Part shown: positions 43,150 through 50,449 of the stretch, piece by piece
How positions within the stretch are numbered: position 1 is the first letter of the stretch
Layout of the letters: each line of letters starts with the position of its first letter
Assembly: GCF_028682175.1 (NCBI RefSeq)
Contig: NZ_JANHKS010000039.1
Location: forward strand, 1 to 54,294
Direction of reading: 5' to 3'
Length of the DNA: 54,294 bases
DNA from: Pseudomonas putida
Lineage (GTDB): Bacteria; Pseudomonadota; Gammaproteobacteria; Pseudomonadales; Pseudomonadaceae
The notes under the pieces: generated by a model
Database searches by the model: none
Told to the model about the DNA's origin: nothing
What the model saw: the letters and a program-made list of their open reading frames with translations, nothing else
Translations under genes and position numbers: made by a program

Positions 43150-43198
43150 ATGTTCGCTTTTGGCGAAATCGAACATTTGAGTTCATTTTCGAAAATGA
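43150..43198. promoter_or_regulatory. Candidate GlpR operators upstream of glpD
   Basis: ATGTTCG (43150–43156) is inverted as CGAACAT at 43170–43176. A perfect 16-base palindrome, TCATTTTCGAAAATGA, follows at 43183–43198. TTCG-rich inverted repeats are what DeoR-type GlpR regulators bind, and similar words lie upstream of glpK. Confidence 0.65.
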
Positions 43199-43295
43199 TA
43201 AACCAATAAGACAGGTCTAACCACTCAGTATCGATTGAAAATACTGATTGAAGGGAAAGTAAAGGAACAAAAGCGAACATAGACGGCGCTTCGTC

Positions 43296-43387
43296 CCGTA
43301 GCAGCACGGCTTGCCGGCGGGGCGGTGTGTCAGTCAAAAAGTGGGTGTCTGACACGCCGCCCCCGCCGGCAAGCCGTGCTGCTACGG
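43296..43387. repeat. REPIN, family A, between glpR and glpD
   Basis: CCGTAGCAGCACGGCTTGCC at 43296–43315 and the inverted arm ending GCTGCTACGG at 43387. Confidence 0.88.
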
Positions 43388-43400
43388 AGCGACTGCCACT

Positions 43401-44156
43401 TCAAACCACTTCCAGACGAATCTTGTTCTGCGTCAGCAGTTGCGCAAGGGCCGGCACCGGCGGCTGGTCGGTCACCAGGCAGTCGATCAGGGTGATCGGG
43501 CCCAGGCGGACCATGGCGTTGCGGCCGAACTTGCTGGAGTCGGCGGCCAGAATCACCTGGCGGGCGTTGGCGATGATCGCCTGAGAGACGCGCACTTCCT
43601 GGTAGTCGAAGTCCAGCAGGCTGCCGTCTTCGTCGATGCCGCTGATGCCCACCAGGGCGAAATCGACCTTGAACTGGGTGATGAAATCGACGCTCGCCTG
43701 ACCCACCACACCGCCGTCGCGGCGCACGTTGCCACCGGCCAGCAGCACTTCGAAGTCATCCTTGCCGCTCAGGATCGAAGCCACGTGCAGGTTGTTGGTG
43801 ATGATCTTCAGGTGATTGTGGTTGAGCAGGGCGCGGGCGATGGATTCGGTGGTCGTGCCGATGTTGATGAACAGCGAGGCATGATCGGGAATCTGCGCGG
43901 CAATCGCCTCGGCGATGCGCTGTTTCTCGTCGCGCATCTGGTCGGCACGCATGGCGTACGCGGTGTTCTCGATACTGGAGTCGTAGGCAGCACCGCCATG
44001 GTAGCGACGCAGCAGGTTCATCTCCGCCAACTGGTTGATGTCGCGGCGGATGGTCTGCGGGGTAACGACGAACGACTGGGCCATTTCCTCGATGCTGACA
44101 TAGCCGCGCTCACGGACCAGCTCGAGGATCTGCTGTTGACGGGGTGGCAGATTCAT
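43401..44156 (-). CDS. glpR: Glycerol-3-phosphate regulon repressor GlpR (DeoR family)
   Basis: A 251-residue DeoR-type repressor. The N-terminal helix-turn-helix spans RQQQILELVRERGYVSIEE and TPQTIRRDINQLAEM. The C-terminal sugar-phosphate domain has NIGTTTESIARALL, which binds glycerol 3-phosphate, and DFALVGISGIDEDGSLLDFD. The ATG at 44156 has AAGGA eight bases upstream; the ATG at 44174 adds six atypical residues. The length equals that of P. aeruginosa GlpR as I recall it. Confidence 0.93.
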   Translation of the reverse strand: MNLPPRQQQILELVRERGYVSIEEMAQSFVVTPQTIRRDINQLAEMNLLRRYHGGAAYDSSIENTAYAMRADQMRDEKQRIAEAIAAQIPDHASLFINIGTTTESIARALLNHNHLKIITNNLHVASILSGKDDFEVLLAGGNVRRDGGVVGQASVDFITQFKVDFALVGISGIDEDGSLLDFDYQEVRVSQAIIANARQVILAADSSKFGRNAMVRLGPITLIDCLVTDQPPVPALAQLLTQNKIRLEVV

Positions 44157-44242
44157 TTTTTTTCCTTCGGGCAAGAGCGCCCATGATGCCGCAGGCGGCC
44201 ATTACCTGTCAGCCGGAAAAAGAATCTGGAGTTAGATGCGTT

Positions 44243-44337
44243 CCCGTAGCAGCACGGCTTGCCGGCGGGAGCGGTGGGTCAGGTAAAAATGATTCAACTG
44301 ATACACCGCCCCCGCCGGCAAGCCGTGCTGCTACGGG
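44243..44337. repeat. REPIN, family A, between glpK and glpR
   Basis: CCCGTAGCAGCACGGCTTGC at 44243–44262 and the inverted arm ending GCTGCTACGG at 44337. It fills the 190-base gap between glpK and glpR, so all three glp genes are separated by such units. Confidence 0.88.
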
Positions 44338-44346
44338 GTATGTGGG

Positions 44347-45849
44347 TTATTCGGCGTCTTCGTGGGGCTCCCAGTCCCGCGTGCGGTCCACCGCCTTGCG
44401 CCAGCCCGCGTAGAGTTTTTCCTTCTCGGCATCGTCGCACTGCGGCTCGAACCTGCGCTCGATCACGGCCTTGTCCTTCAACTCGTCCAGCCCGCTCCAG
44501 AAACCTATGGCCAGGCCCGCCAGATACGCCGCGCCCAACGCTGTGGTCTCGCGCATTTTCGGACGTTCGACCTGAGTGCCGAGGATGTCGGCCTGGAATT
44601 GCATGAGGAAGTTGTTGGCCACCGCGCCGCCGTCCACGCGCAGGGCCTTGAGCGGCTCGGCGGCGTCCTGCTGCATGGCATCGAGCACGTCGCGGGTCTG
44701 GTAGGCGATGGACTCCAGGGCCGCACGGATGATGTGATCGACCTTCACGCCACGGGTCAGGCCGAACAGCGCGCCACGGGCGTAGGGGTCCCAGTAGGGC
44801 GCGCCAAGGCCGGTGAACGCCGGGACCAGATACACGCCATTGCTGTTCTTCACCTTGGTGGCGAAATATTCGGTGTCCATGGAGTCATTGACGATTTTCA
44901 GTTCGTCACGCAGCCATTGCACGGTCGAGCCGCCGTTGAACACCGCGCCCTCCAGCGCATAGGCCACTTCGCCCCGAGGGCCGCAGCCGATGGTGGTCAG
45001 CAGGCCGTGATTGGATTTGACCGCTTTCTTGCCGGTGTTCATCAGCAGGAAACAACCGGTGCCGTAGGTATTCTTGGCCTGGCCGGGCTCCACGCACATC
45101 TGGCCGAACAGCGCCGATTGCTGGTCGCCTGCGATACCGGCGATGGCGATGCCGCTTTTGCTGTGGCCATAGACTTCAGATGAAGACTTGACCTCCGGGA
45201 GCATTTCCCGAGGCACGTCGAGCACGTCCAGCATCCGCTGATCCCATTCCAGGGTGTGGATGTTGAACATCATGGTGCGCGAGGCGTTGGTGTAGTCGGT
45301 GACGTGGACCTTGCCGCCGGTGAATTTCCAGATCAGCCAGCTATCGACGGTGCCGAACAGCAGCTCGCCACGACGGGCGCGTTCGCGGCTGCCTTCGACG
45401 TGATCGAGAATCCACTTGAGTTTGCTGCCGGAAAAGTACGGGTCGATGACCAGGCCCGTGGTCTCCCTGATGTAGTCCTCAAGGCCGTCGCGCTTGAGTT
45501 GCTGGCAGATTTCCGTGCTGCGACGGCACTGCCAGACCACGGCGTTGTAGATCGGGCGGCCGGTGTCCTTCTCCCACACAACCGTGGTTTCGCGCTGGTT
45601 GGTGATACCAATGGCGGCGATCTGGTTGTGATGCAGGTTGGCCTGGGCCAGGACCTTGGTCATGCAGGCGGTCTGGGTGGCGAAGATCTCCATCGGATCA
45701 TGCTCGACCCAGCCCGGCTGCGGGTAATGCTGTACGAACTCGCTCTGGGCGGTGCTGACCACATTGGCGTCGCGGTCGAAGATGATGGCACGGGAACTGG
45801 TGGTGCCTTGATCGAGGGCAATAATGTAGTTCTTGTCGTTATCGGTCAT
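44347..45849 (-). CDS. glpK: Glycerol kinase
   Basis: A 500-residue FGGY-family kinase that phosphorylates glycerol at the expense of ATP. The N-terminal ALDQGTTSSRAIIFD phosphate loop, the glycerol-contact RETTVVWEKDTG and C-terminal GGAVANNFLMQFQADILG are all intact. It is normally encoded downstream of glpF; here no glpF lies upstream. Confidence 0.95.
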   Translation of the reverse strand: MTDNDKNYIIALDQGTTSSRAIIFDRDANVVSTAQSEFVQHYPQPGWVEHDPMEIFATQTACMTKVLAQANLHHNQIAAIGITNQRETTVVWEKDTGRPIYNAVVWQCRRSTEICQQLKRDGLEDYIRETTGLVIDPYFSGSKLKWILDHVEGSRERARRGELLFGTVDSWLIWKFTGGKVHVTDYTNASRTMMFNIHTLEWDQRMLDVLDVPREMLPEVKSSSEVYGHSKSGIAIAGIAGDQQSALFGQMCVEPGQAKNTYGTGCFLLMNTGKKAVKSNHGLLTTIGCGPRGEVAYALEGAVFNGGSTVQWLRDELKIVNDSMDTEYFATKVKNSNGVYLVPAFTGLGAPYWDPYARGALFGLTRGVKVDHIIRAALESIAYQTRDVLDAMQQDAAEPLKALRVDGGAVANNFLMQFQADILGTQVERPKMRETTALGAAYLAGLAIGFWSGLDELKDKAVIERRFEPQCDDAEKEKLYAGWRKAVDRTRDWEPHEDAE

Positions 45850-45915
45850 GTCGGTTGCCTGGTAATGAAGCCGGTATCCTGGGGGCTGCTATCAGTTTAC
45901 GTGCAAGCGCCCCGG

Positions 45916-45985
45916 TTGCGCAGGCAACAGGGGTGCCTGCGCGCAATATTCGTATTCGAAAAAATATAGACGTAAACGAACATTG
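45916..45985. promoter_or_regulatory. glpK leader: hairpin and candidate GlpR half-sites
   Basis: A near-perfect stem (45916–45926 with 45934–45946) lies next to CAATATTCG (45944–45952), which is the inverted form, with one mismatch, of CGAACATTG (45977–45985). CGAACAT also occurs upstream of glpD, which supports GlpR control. The rest of the 283-base gap to ybaK has no gene. Confidence 0.45.
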
Positions 45986-46132
45986 TCAAAGGTCGAAAGC
46001 GAACTGTCACCGGGTTTTGCATCGTCCGCGAAAATTCGTTGCCAGGAGTGTGCGCGCTTGCAGCGTTTACAGGGCCGATGGCCTAAAGTAATGACTGCCA
46101 ACAAGAAACACCCTGGTCGTCTGGAGTGCTGC

Positions 46133-46603
46133 ATGACCCCTGCATTGGATTTACTGAAGAAAGCCCGCGCCGAACACCGTGTCCACAGTTACGAACATGA
46201 TCCGAAGGCGGCTTCCTATGGCCTGGAGGCCGCCGAGAAGCTGAACCTGCAACCGGCCCAGGTCTTCAAGACGCTCTTGGCCAGTACCGAAAAGGGCGAA
46301 TTGCTGGTGGCGGTGGTGCCGGTGGTGGGCTCGCTGGATCTCAAGGCCCTGGCCCATGCTGCCGGTGCGAAGAAGGCCGAAATGGCCGATCCAGCGGCGG
46401 CCCAGCGTGCGACGGGTTATCTGTTGGGCGGCATCAGTCCGTTGGGGCAGAAGAAAAGACTGCGAACCTTTATCGATGAGTCGGCTCAACCGTTCGCGAC
46501 GATTTTTGTCAGCGCTGGTCGACGCGGGCTTGAGGTCGAGTTGTCCGCTGCGGTACTCGCACAACACACCAGTGCGATCTTTGCTCAGATTGGTCGTGAA
46601 TGA
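46133..46603 (+). CDS. ybaK: YbaK/ProX-type Cys-tRNA(Pro) deacylase
   Basis: A 156-residue single-domain editing protein of the YbaK/EbsC family, which removes cysteine from mischarged tRNA(Pro). The conserved core includes VFKTLLAS, the lysine thought to be essential, and LLGGISPLGQKKRL near the C-terminus. The ATG at 46133 follows GGAG; upstream in-frame codons to 45983 lie in the glpK leader. It is divergent from glpK. Confidence 0.92.
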   Translation: MTPALDLLKKARAEHRVHSYEHDPKAASYGLEAAEKLNLQPAQVFKTLLASTEKGELLVAVVPVVGSLDLKALAHAAGAKKAEMADPAAAQRATGYLLGGISPLGQKKRLRTFIDESAQPFATIFVSAGRRGLEVELSAAVLAQHTSAIFAQIGRE

Positions 46604-46637
46604 GCCGCGCCACCTTCAACGATTGGGGATGCCTTCC

Positions 46638-47426
46638 ATGCAGCTTGAATTCCATCAAGTCGACGCGTTCAGTGACCGACCTTTCGCGGGCAATCCTGCG
46701 ATGGTCTACCGCCTCGATGCCTGGCTGTCGGATGAGTTGATGCAGCACATTGCGACCGAACATAACCTGTCGGAAACGGCATTTGTCGTGCGCGAGGCCC
46801 AGGGCTGGCACATCCGCTGGTTCACGCCCACCAACGAGGTGCCGCTGTGTGGGCACGCGACGTTGGCCAGTGCGTTCGTGTTATTCGAAAAATATGCAGA
46901 AACAGCCGACACCATCGAATTCCTCAGCAAGTCAGGCCCCTTGACCGTCACTCGGGAGAGCGGCCGGTTGTGGCTCGACTTCCCGGCGATGCCGCCGAGC
47001 GAGGTCGGGGTGACGGTGGACATCGAACGGGCGCTGAACACCGATGTGGTAGACGCATTGGGTGCCGCCGCGTTGATGGTGGTGCTGGAGTCGGAGCAGG
47101 CGGTTCGCGAGTGCAAGCCTGACATGGCCGCCATCGCCCGGCTGCCGTGGCCGGGGGTGATCGTCACCGCCAAAGGGGATGGGGAGTTGCACGATTTCGT
47201 CTCGCGCTATTTCGCGCCGGGCAACGGCATTCCTGAAGACCCGGTGACAGGTTCGACCCACTGCAGCCTGATTCCATACTGGTCGGCGCGGCTGAACAAA
47301 TTCAGCCTGACGGCGTTTCAGTGTTCGAGACGCGGCGGGGAGCTGTTCTGTCGGCTGGAAGGCGACCGGGTGAAGATCGGCGGGTATGCGACGCTGGTGG
47401 CAAGCGGCACGCTGACCCTCGGCTGA
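46638..47426 (+). CDS. PhzF-family isomerase-like protein
   Basis: A 262-residue protein of the PhzF/diaminopimelate epimerase fold. FSDRPFAGNPAMVYRL, a catalytic Glu in NLSETAFV (about residue 46) and ATLASAFVLFE are recognisable, as is DPVTGSTHCSLIPYW near the C-terminus. No phenazine genes are nearby, so it is one of the uncharacterised house copies. The ATG at 46638 follows GGGGA; an ATG at 46629 is less well placed. Confidence 0.87.
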   Translation: MQLEFHQVDAFSDRPFAGNPAMVYRLDAWLSDELMQHIATEHNLSETAFVVREAQGWHIRWFTPTNEVPLCGHATLASAFVLFEKYAETADTIEFLSKSGPLTVTRESGRLWLDFPAMPPSEVGVTVDIERALNTDVVDALGAAALMVVLESEQAVRECKPDMAAIARLPWPGVIVTAKGDGELHDFVSRYFAPGNGIPEDPVTGSTHCSLIPYWSARLNKFSLTAFQCSRRGGELFCRLEGDRVKIGGYATLVASGTLTLG

Positions 47427-47448
47427 CCCCGCCAGGCAACCCAATCAC

Positions 47449-47541
47449 CTGTAGGAGTGAGCTTGCTCGCGATAGCGTCTTTTCAGGCGCTGTTGAGGTG
47501 ACTGACACGCCGCAATCGCGAGCAAGCTCACTCCTACAGGG
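47449..47541. repeat. REPIN, family B
   Basis: CTGTAGGAGTGAGCTTGCTC at 47449–47468 and the inverted arm ending GCTCACTCCTACAGG at 47540. It separates the convergent phzF-like and ABC ATPase genes. Confidence 0.88.
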
Positions 47542-47554
47542 TTTGTGGCGTTTG

Positions 47555-48622
47555 TTAGGCCAAGGTGTTCATGTGCGCCGGCACACTACCCACCGCCGCA
47601 AACAACACCAGATGCTCAGCCGAAACCCGAATCCCCACTTCATCCCCGGCGCGCAGGTCCACGTGGCTTGGGAACAGTGCTTCAAGCTGGGTACCGGTCG
47701 GCATGCGCAGGCGGTAGAGAGTTGCCGCACCCTGGAAGGTCTTGCTGGCGACTCTGGCCTTCAGCTCGCTGTCCGGGGCGTGGACGATGTCGTCGGGGCG
47801 CAGCAGCACATCCATCGGGGTGCCATTGACGCCCGCATAGGCGCGATTGCCGCGCAGCAGGCCGAGTTCGGTCTGTACGGTTTCACCGTCGAGCAATTGC
47901 CCACGAATGAAATAGCCCTGGCCTACAAAGCTTGCGACATAAGGCGTCGCCGGTTCGTGATAGAGGTTGTAGGGCGTGTCCCACTGCTCCAGCCGGCCTT
48001 CCTTGAATACACCGACATGATCGCTGACCGCGAAGGCTTCTTCCTGATCGTGGGTTACCAGGATCGCACTGGTGCCACGGGCCTTGAGGATGTCGCGCAC
48101 CTCATGGCTCAGACGTCTGCGCAGTTCGCCGTCGAGGTTGGAAAAGGGTTCGTCCAGCAGCAGCAATTGCGGTTCGGGCGCCAGCGCACGGGCTAGGGCC
48201 ACGCGCTGCTGCTGGCCGCCGGAAAGCTCGTGGGGATGACGCTTGCCCAGTGCGCCGAGGTTGACCATCTCCAGCATCTCTTCGACCACCTGCGCCTGGC
48301 GCGGGTGATTGCGAATGCCGAAGGCGATGTTCTCGGCAACGGTCAGGTGCGGAAACAGCGCGTAATCCTGAAACACCATGCCGATGCGGCGCTTCTCCGG
48401 GGCCAGGGTGAATCCGGGCCGGGAGATGACTTCGTCGGCCAGCACGATCTCGCCTTCATGCACCGGCTCGAATCCGGCAATGGCGCGCAGGGTGGTGGTC
48501 TTGCCGCAACCCGAGGAGCCCAGCAGGCAACCGATGTCGCCTGCGTTGAGGTGCAGATCGAGGTTCTGCACCACACGTTGGTCCTGGTAACCACAGGCGA
48601 GGTTGCGCAGTTTGAGCAGCAT
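47555..48622 (-). CDS. ABC transporter ATPase (FbpC/PotA-like)
   Basis: A 355-residue ATPase with a C-terminal TOBE-like domain. Walker A is GSSGCGKT, the signature LSGGQQQR, Walker B LLLLDEPFSNLD and the switch histidine lies in VTHDQEEA. It resembles the Fe(III), thiamine or polyamine importers of the FbpC/PotA group. No permease or binding protein is adjacent, so its partners are elsewhere and the substrate is not settled. It is eight bases downstream of argF on the same strand. Confidence 0.87.
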   Translation of the reverse strand: MLLKLRNLACGYQDQRVVQNLDLHLNAGDIGCLLGSSGCGKTTTLRAIAGFEPVHEGEIVLADEVISRPGFTLAPEKRRIGMVFQDYALFPHLTVAENIAFGIRNHPRQAQVVEEMLEMVNLGALGKRHPHELSGGQQQRVALARALAPEPQLLLLDEPFSNLDGELRRRLSHEVRDILKARGTSAILVTHDQEEAFAVSDHVGVFKEGRLEQWDTPYNLYHEPATPYVASFVGQGYFIRGQLLDGETVQTELGLLRGNRAYAGVNGTPMDVLLRPDDIVHAPDSELKARVASKTFQGAATLYRLRMPTGTQLEALFPSHVDLRAGDEVGIRVSAEHLVLFAAVGSVPAHMNTLA

Positions 48623-48630
48623 CAGTTCAC

Positions 48631-49551
48631 TCAGGCAGGTTGCAGGGCAGGGGCCACGAGGAATTCCAGCAAGGCCTTCTGCGCGTGCAGGCGGTTTTCG
48701 GCCTGGTCCCAGGCGACCGAACGGGCGTCGTCGAGCAGGTCTTCACTGATCTCTTCGCCCCGGTGCGCCGGCAGGCAGTGCATGAACAGCACGTCATCGG
48801 CGGCCAGGTCGAGCAGTTCGCGGGTGACCTGGAACGGCTTGAACAGGGCGATACGCTTGGCGGTTTCGTCTTCCTGGCCCATGGAGGTCCAGACGTCGGT
48901 GCTGATCAGGTGCGCACCCTTGACCGCTTCGCGCGGGTCGCGGGTCAGGGTAACGCGGTCGCCGGCCAGCGCCATGAAGTGCGGGTTAGGCTCGTAGCCT
49001 TCCGGGCAGGCGACACGCAATTGGAAGTCGAACTGGATCGCCGCTTCTATATAGCTGTTGCACATGTTGTTGCCGTCGCCGATCCAGGCCACGGTCTTGC
49101 CCTTGATCGAGCCGCGATGTTCGAGGAACGTTTGCATGTCGGCCAGCAACTGGCATGGGTGCAGGTCATCCGACAGGCCGTTGATGACCGGCACGCGGGA
49201 ATTGGCGGCAAACTCGGTGAGGTTGCTGTGGGCGAAGGTACGGATCATCACCGCATCGACCATCCGCGACATGACGCGCGCGCCGTCGGCAATCGGCTCG
49301 CCGCGGCCCAGTTGCGTGTCACGGGGCGACAAAAAGATCGCCTGGCCGCCCAGCTGGATCATGCCGGCTTCGAACGAAACACGGGTACGAGTCGAAGATT
49401 TCTCGAAGATCATCGCCAGCACGCGGCCGCGCAACGGCTCGAACAGCACCCCTCGATTTCGCAGGTCCTTTAGCTCCACGCCGCGACGAATCACGCCGAC
49501 GAGCTCATCTGGCGTGTAGTCCATCATCGAGAGAAAGTGCCTTGCGCTCAT
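48631..49551 (-). CDS. argF: Ornithine carbamoyltransferase
   Basis: A 306-residue anabolic OTCase that makes citrulline from ornithine and carbamoyl phosphate in arginine synthesis. The carbamoyl-phosphate site is EKSSTRTRVSFEAG, and MHCLPAHRGEEIS holds the catalytic cysteine loop. A second ATG three bases upstream (49554) is an equally possible start; both follow AAGG. The ATPase gene follows closely, but the link seems positional only. Confidence 0.95.
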   Translation of the reverse strand: MSARHFLSMMDYTPDELVGVIRRGVELKDLRNRGVLFEPLRGRVLAMIFEKSSTRTRVSFEAGMIQLGGQAIFLSPRDTQLGRGEPIADGARVMSRMVDAVMIRTFAHSNLTEFAANSRVPVINGLSDDLHPCQLLADMQTFLEHRGSIKGKTVAWIGDGNNMCNSYIEAAIQFDFQLRVACPEGYEPNPHFMALAGDRVTLTRDPREAVKGAHLISTDVWTSMGQEDETAKRIALFKPFQVTRELLDLAADDVLFMHCLPAHRGEEISEDLLDDARSVAWDQAENRLHAQKALLEFLVAPALQPA

Positions 49552-49998
49552 CATTAACTACCTTGTCTGCAACAGACCGCAGATCCTCAAAGCCGGGTTT
49601 TATCGGGAAAACGGGCGAGACCTGCGGCAAAAGCCGCACGGGGCGACGGATAGGGAAGGCGCGAGGGTATAAGAAAATGTCGCCTCGTGCCAAGGCCCGG
49701 CTTGCTGGAAAATATTCGTCAGACGTTCGGTAGCCTGAAAACGGCGCTGTCAGGACGCTTTTCATGTAACGAAGTGCTACAGTTGCTCGGGCAGGAGAGG
49801 CACTTCGCCATCTCTGCGTTGTCGAACGCCAGAGGTTGTACACCGGCCTCTAAAGAATGCGCAATTACTGCCGATTCTGTAATAGTTTCAAATTGATGCA
49901 AACCTTGCGACATGCTTCACGCCCCGGAAACCCGGACGTTTCCTAAACCTGTGGCGTGGGTTATAAAGGCCGCTTATGTCCTCCAGAAGAGGTGGGGA
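49552..49998. other. 447-base intergenic region between divergent argF and a small gene
   Basis: No gene is supported here. The argF leader contains a short perfect hairpin, TGCGGC-AAAA-GCCGCA, at 49623–49638. The region should carry the argF promoter on the minus strand and the promoter of the small gene at 49999 on the plus strand, but I could not fix either. Confidence 0.5.
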
Positions 49999-50301
49999 AT
50001 GGATTCAAAAGAGAAACAACTGACGGAACTGCTCGGGCTCACCGCCCGTACCCTCACGCACCTCACGGCTTCCATGACGTCGATGTCGTTCGAGCTGATG
50101 CGCAGCGAGGATGAGGTGACCCGCTCGGCAGGTCGTCGCATGATCGACCGCATGGCCACTATCAGTGCCGGGCTTGACGATCATTGGCGTCTGATCGGTG
50201 AACTCACCGGCGTTCAGGTTTCCCAGGAACAGGTCGAGACCGTTCACGAGATCCAGATGCAGCGCAAGGTGGTCACCCCCATTGGCGGTTCCGCCTCCTG
50301 A
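49999..50301 (+). CDS. Small conserved Pseudomonas-type protein of unknown function
   Basis: A 100-residue hydrophilic protein with no signal peptide or membrane segment. It is largely alpha-helical by appearance (EKQLTELLGLTARTLTHL, then AGRRMIDRMATISAGLDDHW), with several regularly spaced Leu and Met, so a helical bundle or partner-binding protein is likely. A purine-rich AGAGGTGGGGA precedes the ATG. I do not recognise a family. It is divergent from argF and 148 bases upstream of the molybdopterin oxidoreductase on the same strand. Confidence 0.7.
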   Translation: MDSKEKQLTELLGLTARTLTHLTASMTSMSFELMRSEDEVTRSAGRRMIDRMATISAGLDDHWRLIGELTGVQVSQEQVETVHEIQMQRKVVTPIGGSAS

Positions 50302-50449
50302 TCTCCTTTCTGTTTGCGCAGGCGGGCCATCGGCTCGCCTGATGCTGTCCGATTCACGGCACTGACGTTTCTGGCGAAGTGCTGCCCCAGGCGCCATAGT
50401 TTTGTCTGCGCGATCACCCCGGTCGCCGAACAAGAATATGAGACTGGCG

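Noticed and set aside
47555..49551. ATPase and argF as a functional arginine transport operon
   Set aside because: The ATPase belongs to the Fe/polyamine group, not the arginine transporter group, and has no permease nearby; proximity alone does not support it.
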